DNA of 64,000 bases, from the NCBI GenBank assembly GCA_031216915.1, contig CM062290.1:168411453-168475452 (forward strand). The letters are read 5' to 3'. This DNA comes from Pictodentalium vernedei (taxonomy: Eukaryota > Mollusca > Scaphopoda > Dentaliida > Dentaliidae). A model generated the notes under the pieces. The model saw only the letters and a list, made by a program, of their open reading frames with translations. It ran no database searches and was not told the origin of the DNA. Below, piece by piece: positions 22,451 to 33,439 of the stretch (position 1 is its first letter; every line of letters begins with the position of its first letter). Made by a program: the position numbers and the translations under genes.

Positions 22451-23253
22451 ACACTCTAAAAAACTCCATACATTTTGGTATTCCAGGATACCACCAATAC
22501 TGATGATATGAGAAAACCAAAACACCGAATACAGATAGCCTCCCCTATATTTTGCGCGTTTAATACCGAATGGGTGTTGTGGAATACCTAACTATCCATA
22601 AACATGAGTTACATCCCCTGCATAGCCACCACGTGAGCAACTTGGCCGTAACTGAATGGCTCATATATTGAAATCGGGTTGGATGACTTGGGGCAAACTG
22701 TATTTGACTTATGTGAGTTACAGTGTATGTCTTTTATATCTCTTGAAGTTTGTTAAAGGAAATGCAAAACTGCATAACTCAGTTTTTCTTCTTTCATTTT
22801 TTCCATAGCGACATGATTTGTGGTGTTATCTACACAATAAATGTACCTCCGTAAGGGAGATGGAACTTCTGCAGCTATTCATACTTCGGTCCGGTTCTTT
22901 GGATCCCTCAATGGAGCAATATTTGAGCCTTCCCCTCTCATGTATATGTTATGTGCATGAAAGGGATGGGGATGGGGTCTAACTAAGTACCAAACGTTTG
23001 GTTTATTGGGTCGCCATCGTATAGTTACTTGAGTTGAGTTCTCTGGAGAACCACAAGTACCAAACTTTTGGTTTTCTAGAGAACCAAAACGAAGTACCAG
23101 ACAGTTTTGGTTTCTCAAAGTACCATTACAGTTTGGTTTCTTGGAGTACCAACAATGTTTTGGTTTCCTGGAGTACCATAATTTTGGTACCCCACATGGG
23201 ACAAATTGAGTACCACATTTGGTATCACAGAGCACATTGAGTTTTTAGAGTGT
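22451..23253. mobile_element. CACTCTAAAAA-ended MITE with 25-bp repeats
   Basis: The ends are ACACTCTAAAAAACTCCAT and ATTGAGTTTTTAGAGTGT, an inverted terminal repeat of about 17 bp. The right third (23035-23230) consists of degenerate repeats of roughly 25 bp around GAGTACCA and TTTTGGTTTCT on alternating strands. No transposase is present. The terminal CACTCTAAAA is shared with the palindromes at 14961 and 52385, suggesting one transposase family. Confidence 0.7.
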
Positions 23254-24875
23254 ATGTGTTTTTGTCATGCAAGTACGCCTTGCTAGACGAGAAGACATGC
23301 AGTGCGACCGATGTTGTTCCGGACTCCGCAGTGCCAAAATTAATGAACCCGGAAACAAGATCTAATCGTTCAGAAACATACGGAAACGATAATGAAACCA
23401 GATGAGATCATATTGTTTTCAAGTTTAAAAAAAAACACAGTCAGGGGAACACCATTATATAGACTCATGTTTTAGAGTTTCGTTTCTAAGATAGGGACTA
23501 TTAGTTTTGGGCTATGGGGATGAATCACGAAATTAAACTTGCTGTGGATAAAATAATATTAATTCAGCAGACATGAGCGTATTGGTGCACAGACACTTGA
23601 CACAAGCTGAGAATTCGCGTTTCCTCCAAAATTCTATTTAATTATCAACTTAGGAACCTTCAACGACCAAGTGGCACATCAATGTAAAGCTGATTGTCTC
23701 CTTTTTCACTTGACATCGGGTATTCGGGAATGAGCCAAGAGGTTCAAACTTGAGACGAACTGAAAAAAAAACAATCGGTTGGTTTGTTTTGAAAAGGCGA
23801 CTTGTATACACTGTTACATTTAAATATCTGTTGAGTGGAGGGGGGGGGGGGCAAGGAGGATCGATAAAATAATAGTTAATAGTTAGGTGGTTGGAGTGGT
23901 GGAGATATGGATAGGCCCTATTTGTAGAAATTCGGGTTGTAGGGTTAAATTATTTCTGACCCTCTCATCGAGTACAAAGCTGATTCTAGGTTGTTGTCGT
24001 GTCCAGAGAACCGCTCCTCATTATAACAAGAAAGTATCTCGTTATAATGAGATAAGAAAATTCTCTGTGACCTGAATAAGCCACCGTAGTTACCGCTGTC
24101 CGCAGGTGTGTTCAGATTTTCTTTCTTTAGTTTCGTTCCGTGAAAATGCATTAGCAGCTCAAGTGTTACACATATTTACAAAAATGACGGTCAACTCTGT
24201 ATTTAGATCCTTGTGTGTGCAGTTCCATTACTCATTCCCTTGATTATGGAAAATAAAGTATAATTTGGGGTTTTCTTTTAATAGCTTCAGTTTCCAGTTT
24301 CAGAATGTTTTGAAGTGTTAACCCGACTAAATTGGTACAACAGTTACCCCGCGTAAAAGGAAAACTCGAGCACAGGGAACTGGGATGCTGGAACATTTGG
24401 GAAATGGATGCAGGCGTGCTTGCGTTTCCAGGGCATGACTTGAAAAAAAACCTATATATGTCGAAATAACAACAACAAAATACCATTTTACATGCATCGT
24501 TTGGGAGGTTGGCCTGTTTGTCGGTTCAGATGTTAACATTTCTGCTCAACAGGAAACAAAAACGAAGGGCGCAGTTTTGTTAATTGGTGCGTCACCCCTT
24601 TTCAGATATTTTCAATTACTCTTTGTTCAAACGAAACTGGGAAAAACCCAGCAACAACAAAACAAAGCGCCCGGGGACTGTTGCGACCAAGAAACCTGCA
24701 AAACTTTAATTTTGCACCAGATGTGTGTCACGGTTTATTTCGAGTACTATTGAAAACCCAGGGAACCTTGCAAACCTTCCGAAATTAAGCTCGAGGAAAG
24801 TGAACTAGAATTTAAAAAATGAAACATCTCTTTCAGGAGTCAGTTATTACGGAAAAAACAAGACATATGTGTTTA
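23254..24875. other. No gene seen
   Basis: There is a short poly-G at about 23840-23851 and a small palindrome at 24028-24055 (TCTCGTTATAATGAGA). No coding or repeat identity was found in this 1.6 kb. Confidence 0.35.
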
Positions 24876-24883
24876 ATCATCTC

Positions 24884-25500
24884 TAGAGCTGAAACGATTA
24901 AAATCACATGGATTAACCTTGGTTAACCGATTAATTACTTGCCCTTATAGGTAGCTGAATAATTGCCGTACCGTTCATGATTTATAGCATTAACCCTTTA
25001 CCCGACGTAAAGGACAAAATCTGCCAGCTCTACATACAAAAATCCCATTCAGATTTTATTATGTTTTCAAGTTTTGTCTCAAAAACATAGCTTATGATCC
25101 CTCATTGGAACGAGCTCAACGAGCTCGTTCCAATGAGGGACCATAAGCTATGTTTTTGAGACAAAAATTGAAAATGTTTGGTAATTCAAGAATCTATTTT
25201 GCAAGTGTCATCTGCTACCCGCATTGAGTAAAGGTTAACTTAAGAATGACCAGTTCCAGTTATTGATACAATATAATAATCATCCAAGTGAACAAGTATG
25301 TCATCACGTAACTTGTATTCTCTGTGTCTCAGAAAATTGATGTGAGTTAGTGTGACAATGTTTGCCTGTTTTGGGGCAAGTTTGTTCCTTTGTTAACCCA
25401 GTAAAAACTGTAGTTCAAAAGAAACGGTTAATCGATCAATTACTTTTTTGATCGATCAAGACGTTGATCATTGATTAATCGGTTAACCGTTTCAACTCTA
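24884..25500. mobile_element. hAT-like MITE carrying a nested piggyBac MITE
   Basis: The ends are TAGAGCTGAAACGATTAA and TTAACCGTTTCAACTCTA, inverted repeats. Flanking octamers ATCATCTC (24876-24883) and ACCATCTC (25501-25508) match at 7 of 8, the hAT duplication length. A complete piggyBac-like MITE at 24990-25238 sits inside, so this element is the older of the two. No coding sequence is present. Confidence 0.8.
24990..25238. mobile_element. piggyBac-like MITE, subfamily A (nested)
   Basis: It runs from TTAACCCTTTACCCGACG to GAGTAAAGGTTAA with the central GGAACGAGCTCAACGAGCTC hairpin and TCTCAAAAACATAGCTTATG arms. The left terminus is intact and the right has one G lost from AGGG. Confidence 0.85.
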
Positions 25501-25663
25501 ACCATCTCAAATCGGTCAAACTCAAATTACCATAAAAACCTTCCAAAGCTGGTAATACAACTTGACCCAATGCTGCTAAAAATGGGAGACTGAACAGATG
25601 TTTAAACAGCATGAAGCTCCTAATTTGCCACAGTCATTTGCTTTGTTCAGTCGGCCACAGCAG

Positions 25664-26210
25664 CAGAGGCGGATTGGGTGTATGGTCCATCGGGAAATTT
25701 TCCGGTGGGCCCGCTTTTTCGTGTCCCACAGGGCCCCCAAAACTGATGCAGCCCAACACATGTTGGTGCATGGAATTTCGTGAAAATGATCAAAAGGCGC
25801 AATGGATCAGATTGCATAGACTTTCGGTTTATCGAAATGGCCTCTTTGTGGACTGCTATTGGCAGTCCACACAGAGGGCATTTTGAAATACCAGCAGCCT
25901 AGTCTGCCATTAATCGGTTATATGCAAGGAAACAGCGTTCTTTCGGTTCGAAAAATAAAAACTTTCTTCCACAGGGCCAAATTATCGTCGGCCCGATGAG
26001 CCCGAGCCCCCTTTGGTACAACCATTTTTGCTAAATGAGTGACAAAAATAATACAGAAATGCCATCGAAAAGCCCTCTATGTGGATTGCCATTGATCGTT
26101 CAGATGCAAGGAAGCAGCGTTCTTTCAGTTCGAAGTATCAAAACTCTGTCCGGGTCCGGGCCCCCTTGGTACATTTCATAGTAACGTTTCTTGGCCCAAT
26201 CCGTCCCTCT
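25664..26210. mobile_element. CAGAGGCGGATTGGG-ended element with internal repeat
   Basis: The left end CAGAGGCGGATTGGG and right end CCCAATCCGTCCCTCT are inverted repeats. A segment of about 240 bp is directly repeated inside. Both copies have GATTGCCATTGATCG/GGACTGCTATTGGCAG, ATGCAAGGAA.CAGCGTTCTTTC and GGGCCC.GAGCCCCC-type blocks. A convincing target duplication was not found. The CAGNGGCGG start is typical of hAT elements, so hAT is the likeliest class. Sequence 26211-27340 beyond it shows only a SINE tail scrap. Confidence 0.6.
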
Positions 26211-26686
26211 ATAACAATATCTCCACCTGCAAAGATATGTATCTGGATATGGCACAAACAGAACCTGAATGTTTGCCAGTGTCACATTCCCATGTTCCAA
26301 CCACCCCAGTTCAGCTATAGTGCGGCCACGGCAAAAACAACCTGCCATCAAGACCATAAATCCTATGGGAGGGGAGATTTTTTTATTCACCTGAGTCATC
26401 AAGCAGAGTACTGCTGCACACAAGCATCTTATGTAGAAATCTATATTAAATCTTCAAAGTGTCAGAAAGAGAGAACCTGGTTAAAATCTTCGCAAACTGA
26501 AAATCTGCAAATATGCACACGGTGACTTGTTGATGATCATGTTCAAGGGTTTCATCGAAATCGGTTCATAAACGAGTAATGTGTGTGTGACTGGGGCGGG
26601 GGTGGGAGGGGTGTCTGTAGAAAAGACACAAGAGTTTCATATAGAAATTTGTATCGAATCTTTTAATTAATCGATATATCGGCTTT

Positions 26687-26738
26687 TAAGGTTAAATATT
26701 TCTGCAGATTGGCCAATCATGACCGTAACATGAACATA
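26687..26738 (-). repeat. SINE tail type 1 remnant
   Basis: TTTTAAGGTTAAATATTTCTGCAGATTGGCCAATCATGACCG matches the complement of the type 1 tail (CGGTCATGATTAGCCA....GCAGAAATATGTGACCTTAAA). Only the last 50 bp survive. Confidence 0.65.
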
Positions 26739-27343
26739 AAATTAAGTGCAGTCAAACGTTTATATCCATGTTGTCAATTTGGAGGATTTCCACTCCGGGC
26801 ATTAATGGCAGGGTCCTATTTTACTAGTAAAGCAGAGCTTGTTTACCACCTGATGGTATGCTAAGGGAACTTTCAATTTGCTAGAAATTATGTAGTGGTA
26901 GTTGAAATTTTGTCGACTTGGGGGAGGGGGAGGGGGAGGGGGGTAGAAATCTAGAAGTAGACATCCCCTCTTCATCTCAGGCCACTTAGCAACGTACTAC
27001 TTTCATAGATAAAACTAGACAAATAGACCAACACGGCAACTGTGCGTACCTACAAATACAGTCAATTACGAAGTTCGCTTGCGCAGCACCAGCAGTCTTG
27101 AATAATCTTCCCCACATGGAATGAGATGTTTCCGTATATAGAAACTGGAATTTCCAAATGCATTAACGATTAACCGCCTTTCTGAGTACGACCGTCCAGT
27201 TCAAAGTTTTGTTTTCCTTTTATAATGCGGAAACTGTGTGTCGGGATATGGTAAGGAAGCTCCACTGTCTTCCCCAAATTGATATCCTCCCCATGGGCAA
27301 ATAGCCTTACTTGGGAAAGATGACACCGCCCTAAGCAATGCGT

Positions 27344-27593
27344 TTAACCCTTTACCCAACGCAGACGATAACAAAATTTATTATTTTAAATATAATTTTT
27401 TGAAATTTTTCAAAAAATTTCAACAAAACCATATCATGTGACCCCTCATTGGAACGAGCTCAATGAGTTCGTTCCAATGAGGGGTCACATGATATGGTTT
27501 TGTTGAAATATTTTGAAAAGTTTAATTTTTTTCAACTGCTCAATTTGCATATTACGCAGGCGGATGCGGTCGATTCGTTAGGTAAAGGGTTAA
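27344..27593. mobile_element. piggyBac-like MITE, subfamily B
   Basis: TTAACCCTTTACCCAACG and TTAGGTAAAGGGTTAA are the ends. The central palindrome keeps TGACCCCTCATTGGAACGAG, but its outer arms are different from subfamily A: CAACAAAACCATATCATGTG replaces the CTCAAAAACATAGGTTATG arms. The same subfamily lies at 43031-43270. Confidence 0.85.
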
Positions 27594-27714
27594 CTCATTC
27601 ATTAACACTGCACAGTACGCGGCTCCATGTCCGAAGCTAGGATCTCAAAATTTGCGACATGATGGGATGAGAAAATTTCCCGACAGTGTTCCCTTCAGTA
27701 CGAACTTGAAACCT

Positions 27715-28045
27715 AATGCACAGAACGACACACGCGTGTGAATGGGTTAATCAATATGGCATGAGTGCCCGAAGTGGAAGTCTTCCAAATGAAGACACTT
27801 CACCCAACTGCCCACGTGGGGGCACGGTGACGTTGGGTGATGAGGCGTACTGCACGTCGATGGTGCACCTGTCCTCAACCAATGCTAGCCCTGCTTGTGT
27901 GGAGTTAGTATGTTGGGGAGCTGACAGTTCAAACTTGCTCGCCATTGCTCGGTGGTTCTCTCTGGGTACTCCCGCTTTCTCCACCCGTAAAACTGTCGTG
28001 GTCATGATTAGCCACTGAGCAGAAATATGTGACCTTAAACACCAA

Positions 28046-28104
<59 letters not shown>

Positions 28105-28480
28105 ATATTACACGGCTTCGCGTCATTAAAAACAGTTATTAGAAGGACAGTCAGCAATTCATTTGGCAACTATCAACAAAAAGAACATATTTTATCGCCA
28201 ACAAAATTTGCGAGGGGAACCTGTGTTACTATTTGGTCCCCTGAGTTCCAATGTGTTCTATGTGCCTACTGGCACATAGAACACATTGGAACTCGGGGGA
28301 TGATTTTTAGCTATCGCTGTCGCTGTCGATTCAAATTGTAATTGCAGCGCATGATTTGTAGAAAATTTTAGTTTTTAAACTAGTCCGTCAACGATTTCCG
28401 TTCAGATTTTCATTTTCCGCATGGTTTTGTGTTGCTGTAGGTGGGGATTACATAGAACAGGCGTGTAATAAAAACAACAA
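27715..28480. mobile_element. Foldback element interrupted by a SINE
   Basis: The reverse complement of 62076-62560 is collinear with this stretch if the SINE at about 27795-28107 is removed. Shared blocks before the SINE include CACAGAACGACAC and GTGAATGGGTTAATC.ATATGG. After the SINE come ATTACACG..TTCGCGTC, CAGCAATTC.TTTG.CAACTATCAACAAAAAGAAC, the hairpin CCCCTGAGTTCCAATGTGTTC with its complement, and finally ACAGGCGTGTAATA. The hairpin arms are about 35 bp. No coding sequence is visible and ends are inferred only from the pairwise match. Confidence 0.75.
27795..28107 (+). repeat. SINE copy f: body plus tail type 1, long AATA tail
   Basis: The body begins at about GAAGACACTTCACCC and continues through CACGTCGATGGTGCACCTGT and GCTCGGTGGTTCTCTCTGGG to tail type 1. 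It ends in about 15 AATA units. The head is missing, so the insertion was 5'-truncated. It splits the foldback element at 27715-28480. Confidence 0.85.
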
Positions 28481-28606
28481 ACCTCTTTAAAACAATAATA
28501 AACGAACCAGATCGGAAACGTTCTTTTATTATCGTTATTATCAAGAATTACTTTCATTTAACAAGAGTCTTTTTTTAATTCGGGCTTAGCTCCTTGCATA
28601 CCACCG

Positions 28607-28845
28607 AACAGCGGCGAGCGAGTGTCAGACTCCAAAACGTACTATAACTCCGGCACAAGAAGGATTAGCAGTTTAGCATTGGTTGAAGAAAAGTTCACCA
28701 TCAACGCACAGTACGCCTTAGTAAACAGCGCCACAGTGCACCGACGTGGATTAAGTACCTAGCCCAAGGACACAACGCAGTTACCCCTTGCAAGGATCGA
28801 ACTGTGGCCTTTTCGATTTGAAGTCCAATGACGTAACCACCACGT
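28607..28845 (-). repeat. SINE copy g: tRNA head type 2, degraded
   Basis: On the minus strand the head (GTGGTGGTTACGTCATTGGA, then GGCCACAGTTCGATCC with a B box) resembles that of copy m at 59035, not that of c, h and i. The body (GTAACTGCGTTGTGTCCTTGGGC) follows with several deletions, and the tail is lost near 28607. Confidence 0.7.
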
Positions 28846-28867
28846 TCCCATTTAACGAGAGTAATTT

Positions 28868-28872
28868 CTGAA

Positions 28873-28929
<57 letters not shown>
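28868..28929 (+). repeat. (AAT)n microsatellite, left of tandem-core element
   Basis: About twenty AAT units. A matching (TAA)n tract lies on the other side of the element at 30965-31025. Confidence 0.9.
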
Positions 28930-28931
<2 letters not shown>

Positions 28932-28950
28932 AAGTGTCAATGACACTGTA

Positions 28951-30963
28951 GCTCAACTTGACAAACTTGAACTTGGTAAGTTATAAATGAAATGGCAAAA
29001 TTGAAGATCATTGGTACCAATGTCATTTATTTTGCCAGTGGCAACACTTTTTGACAGAAACTGAAGAAAATCGATAGCTCCCATCTAGAGGCCTCCCCAA
29101 ACAAGCATGCCAGGTTTCAAAGCAAGCCGATCATAAATGTGCCCTGTAGGGTGTATAAAAGGGAAATATTGTGGTCTGACTAGACTAAATTCTAAGAACG
29201 TTGGCCGTGGCAACATGTTTTGACAGAAATGGAAGAAAATCGATAGCTCCCATCTAGAGGTCACCATAAATAAGCATACCAGGTTTCAAAGCAATCTAAT
29301 CATAAATGTGCCCTGTAGGGTGAGCCAAAGGGAAATATTGTTGTCTGACTAAACTGAGTTCTAAGAATGTTGACTGCGGCAACATTTTTTGAAGGAAATT
29401 GAAGAAAATCGATAGCTCCCATCTAGAGGTCACCCCAAACAAGCATAAAAGGTTTCAAAGCAATCCGATCATAAATGTGCCCTGTAGGGTGTGCCAAAGG
29501 GAAATATTGAGTCTTCTGACTAAACTAAGTTCTAAGAACATTGGCCGCGGCAACATTTTTTGACGGAAATTGAAGAAAATCGATAGCTCCCATCTAGAGG
29601 TCTCCCCAAACAAGCATACCAGGTTTCAAAGCAATCAAATCATAAATGTGCCCTGTAGGGTGTGCCAAAGGGAAATATTGTGGTCTGACTAAACTGAGTT
29701 CTAAAAACGTTGGCCGCGGCAACATTTTTTGACGGAAATTAAAGAAAATCGATAGCTCCCATCTAGAGATCACCCCAAACAAGCATGCCAGGTTTCAAAG
29801 CAATCCGATCATAAATGTACCCTGTAGGGTGTGCCAAAGGGAAATATTGAGTCTTCTGACTAAACTAAGTTCCAAGAACGTTGGCCGCGGCAACATTTTT
29901 TGACAGAAATTGCAGAAAATCGATAGCTCCCATCTAGAGGTCTCCCCAAACAAGCATACCAGGTTTCAAAGCAATCTGATCATAAATGGGCCCTGTAGGG
30001 TGTGCCAAAGGAAAATACTGAGGTCTGACTAAACTAAGTTCTACGAACGTTGGCCGTGGCAACATTTTTTGCCGGAAATTGAAGAAAATCGATAGCTCCC
30101 ATCTAGAGGTCACCCTAAATAAGCATACCAGGTTTCAAAACAATCAAATGATAAATGTGCCCTGTAGGGTGTGCCAAAGGGAAAAATTGTGGTTTGACTA
30201 AACTAAGTTCTAAGAACGTTGGCCGCGGCAACATTTTTTGACGGAAATTGAAGAAAATAGATAGCTCCCATCTAGAGGTCACCCCAAAGAAGCATGCCAG
30301 GTTTCAAAGCAATCTGATCACAAATGTAACCTGTAAGGTGTGCCAAAGGGAAATATTGAGTCTTCTGACTAAACTAAGTTCTAAGAACGTTGGCCGCGGC
30401 AACATTGTTTGACAAAAATTGAAGAAAATCGATAGCACCCATCCAGAGGTCTCCCCAAACAAGCATACCAGGTTTCAAAGTAATCTGATCATAAATGTGC
30501 CCTGTAGGGTGTGCCAAAGGGAAATATTGAGGTCTGACTAAACTAAGTTCTACGAACGTTGGCCGTGGCAACATTTTTTGCCGGAAATTGAAGAAAATCG
30601 ATAGCTCCCATCTAGAGGTCACCCTAAATAAGCATACCAGGTTTCAAAGCAATCAAATCATAAATGTGCCCTGTAGGGTGTGCCAAAGGGAAATATTGTG
30701 GTTTGACTAAACTAAGTTCTAAGAACGTTGGCCGCGGCAACATTTTTTGACGAAAATTGAAGAAAATCGATAGCTCCCATCTAGAGGTCACCCCAAACAA
30801 GCATGCCAAGTTTCAAAGTAATCTGATCATAAATGCGACCTGTGAGGTGTGCCAAAGGAAATTGTGGACGTACGTACTAACGTACTAACGTACTAACGTA
30901 CGTACGTACGCCGACGGACGAGAAGTGATGGCAATAGCTGAGCTTGACTTTGTCAAGTTGAGC

Positions 30964-30964
<1 letters not shown>
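28951..30964 (+). mobile_element. Helitron/pearl-like element with 11-unit core
   Basis: The left end AGCTCAACTTGACAAA and right end TTTGTCAAGTTGAGCT are inverted. The right end also forms a local hairpin (AGCTGAGCTTGAC TTT GTCAAGTTGAGCT). The core has 11 monomers starting at 29043, 29212, 29381, 29552, 29721, 29892, 30061, 30230, 30401, 30570 and 30739 (last partial), spaced 169 or 171 bp. Each carries GAAAATCGATAGCTCCCATC and CCCTGTAGGGTGTGCCAAAG. From 29552 on, a three-monomer higher-order period of 509 bp is visible. An (ACGT/ACTA)n-ACGGACG tract at 30866-30921 precedes the right end. Open frames across the array are translated repeats, not genes. The class assignment rests on the known layout of mollusc pearl/Helitron-like elements. 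Confidence 0.75.

Positions 30965-31025
<61 letters not shown>
30965..31025 (+). repeat. (TAA)n microsatellite, right of tandem-core element
   Basis: About twenty TAA units, directly abutting the GAGCT end of the element. The same trinucleotide repeat flanks the left side. Confidence 0.9.
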
Positions 31026-31028
<3 letters not shown>

Positions 31029-31150
31029 TACACAAAGATCAAGAAAAGTTGCGCCTTTAAAGACTTGTAAGTGCCTATTTAAAATGTCAGGGTCAAAGGT
31101 ATACTAAAAAATAAATAAATAAATGCGTGGTCTCATGTATGGCCTGGCAT

Positions 31151-31393
31151 TTAACTCTTTACCTAACATCAAATGTGGGCGATACTTAAAGGCAAAATTC
31201 TTGAATAACTAATTATTTTCATTTTTTGTCTCAAAAACATAGGTTATGACCCCTCATTGGAACGAGCTCGTTCCAAAGAGAGGTCATAACCTATGTTTTT
31301 GAGACAGAAAATGAAAAAAATAATGAACATTAATTGGTGATTTTTGTGAATAGCGCTGGCCGGTTTTTGCAGTTACGTTGGGTAAAGGGTTAA
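31151..31393. mobile_element. piggyBac-like MITE, subfamily A
   Basis: TTAACTCTTTACCTAAC to TTGGGTAAAGGGTTAA. The loop is closed tightly (GGAACGAGCTCGTTCC with no spacer), shorter than in other copies. Confidence 0.85.
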
Positions 31394-31528
31394 CATGCAT
31401 GTCTTTTACAAGCAGATCCTCAATAAATATACTGAACAGCACCAGAAGCATAAATCATCTACATACTGATGTTAAAATATCGAAATTTCGCGCTGCAAAT
31501 TTTACCCATGAAATGCTACTATGGGTAT

Positions 31529-31602
31529 TTAACCAATTCAGTTTTGTTTGACAGAGCCCGTTGGATCCGTTGGGCTCTGCCAAACAAGAATGAATTGGTT
31601 AA
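31529..31602. mobile_element. Minimal TTAA-bounded 74-bp hairpin
   Basis: TTAACCAATTCA and TGAATTGGTTAA are the ends. The arms extend through TTGTTTG.CAGAGCCC to a GTTGGATCCGTT loop. It is almost a pure hairpin with TTAA at both ends and a sequence unrelated to the abundant CCCTTTACC family. Confidence 0.75.
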
Positions 31603-31737
31603 TTTCCTAGTATACAATTAGACCTACACTGAGCACTGAGAAAAATTGCGACTTGACAGTTTGATATTTCGACATCAGTATATGCAGAGTGTTAAAAACA
31701 GAACAGAGTGTGTAAACATTGCCTTCCAAGCCCTGCA

Positions 31738-32161
31738 AGGGTGTAGCCAGGGAGGGTCATGGGAGTCATACGCCCCCCCCCCCCCCAATCCTAAAGATTC
31801 GGGAATCCGAAAGGTCCGCGGCCGATATACTCCACAGCAATCTAATACATGCCTACATTGAATTTGATTCACTTTCACTCCGCATGAAATCTTTTATCAA
31901 TGTTGATATCAAATATTGAAGAATTTTTCGGGAGAGCCACCCCCACCCCCCACCCCCTCCACCAGACACCCCACCGATGGTCAAAGGTCAAGTTGGAGGA
32001 GATTATGGGAGGGGGTCACGCCCTCCCATAATCTCCTCCGACCTGACCTTTGGCCAAGACTTGATTTAAGTCTTTTTAATTGCCAGACCTTCTCATCCTT
32101 GAGTTGCATTGTGGGAGCCACACCCCCCCCCCCCCTAAAAACAATTGCTGGCTACACCCCT
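31738..32161. mobile_element. hAT-like MITE (AGGGGTGTAGCC ends)
   Basis: Ends AGGGTGTAGCCAGG and GCTGGCTACACCCCT are inverted. Flanking octamers GCCCTGCA (31730-31737) and GCCCTGCC (32162-32169) match at 7 of 8. An internal hairpin (GGAGGAGATTATGGGAGGG and its complement, 31995-32040) and poly-C runs are present. A sister lies at 51262-51617. Confidence 0.82.
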
Positions 32162-32169
32162 GCCCTGCC

Positions 32170-33366
32170 ATATTGTCTGTTGTATGTACTACATGGAACT
32201 TCTTCGTAATATCAACACGTGCCTCACGATGTCCGAAATATCTTAAATAAGTAATTAACCCGTTTTTGGTTGCCAAAGCAGAAGAAATTTGGTGGCCGAA
32301 TTTGAAATCTCTCTAAAAATTTATATATATAAATGTTATAAAAAATGGGATCTTTTGGAAAATGTTGGGCTTGTCCCATCACCGACGAAAAGTAATCTGC
32401 GTCACTGCTCAAATTCCCCGAAATGCAATAACTACTGAGTCTCTTAACTTCTTTCAATTAAAACTAGGGGGCGTACAGGAATTCAGTTACAGTCATCCCG
32501 AAAGTGTGGAAACTTGAGTATCCAAAAATAGGATATTCAATAATTAAAGATATTTTGCGGAAAACGTAATAAATTCTAGAATGGGCGCATAAACCATTGC
32601 GTTTTCTCTGTGATAAAACCGGAAAAGATCTCAGAATTCCATATCATATATATACGCAATTGAAAAGTGATTCTCCATAAACCACACAAGAGTGGAGTTT
32701 CCATTGTGATAAAAAAAACTCCCCAGTTACGAGAAAAATAAGAGTATAAGAAACACAAACAAATATTCAGAGAAGAAAACTCCGGATTTCCACTTTCTCA
32801 TAATCCTGCGGATATTCTTGCCGACTTCGGCACCCGGCGCTGGAGTGCACTGGCCAGGAATGTAGGGACCGGGAGGCACAAGGGAAGGGACTCGTAAGAC
32901 CGTGCCCCCCACCACACACACACATTTTGGAATACTTCCTACGTCCCTGACTTTGGCTTTCGATGACTATATTTTAACACTGTGACATCACGATAGAAAG
33001 TGTACCTTCTGATTTACACAGGGGCGTCATGCATAAAATTTCCTACACACTGAGACGGGGCGGGTAGGACGTTCAGGGAATAAAAAATTGGGAAACGGGT
33101 GTGTAATTTTTTTTTCCTGAGAAGTTTTAGAATGTCCTCAATGAATCAGAATGCTTATATATTACTTTGATGTTCTATAATTAATCTGAAAACACTACTA
33201 CAATACCAGTATGGTAGTGGAGTATGTTGGGGTGGGGATGGGTCACATGCCAAGCTAATTTTAGTAATATGGAATATTAAGCGACCATTTACTAAGACGC
33301 TTGAAACTTTTCAAAACAGATTTCCACATGATTCAGATATATATCATTATGAAGAAAACGCTAGCT
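32170..33366. other. No gene seen
   Basis: No recognisable gene or repeat family was found. A short CA-rich tract lies at about 32907-32922. Confidence 0.35.
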
Positions 33367-33435
33367 TAATCCTTTACCCAACGTAACGGCCAAAACCGGC
33401 CAGCGCCATTCACAAATATCGCCAATTAATTGCAT
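33367..33435. repeat. Half piggyBac-like MITE
   Basis: TTAATCCTTTACCCAACGTAACGGCCAAAACCGG...CACAAATATCGCCAATTAATT is one outer end of the subfamily A MITE. The central palindrome and the other end are missing, replaced by tandem-core sequence. Confidence 0.75.
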
Positions 33436-33439
33436 ATCC

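Noticed and set aside
28868..31025. CRISPR-like regular repeat array.
   Set aside because: Monomers are contiguous 169-171 bp units without unique spacers, in a eukaryotic context.
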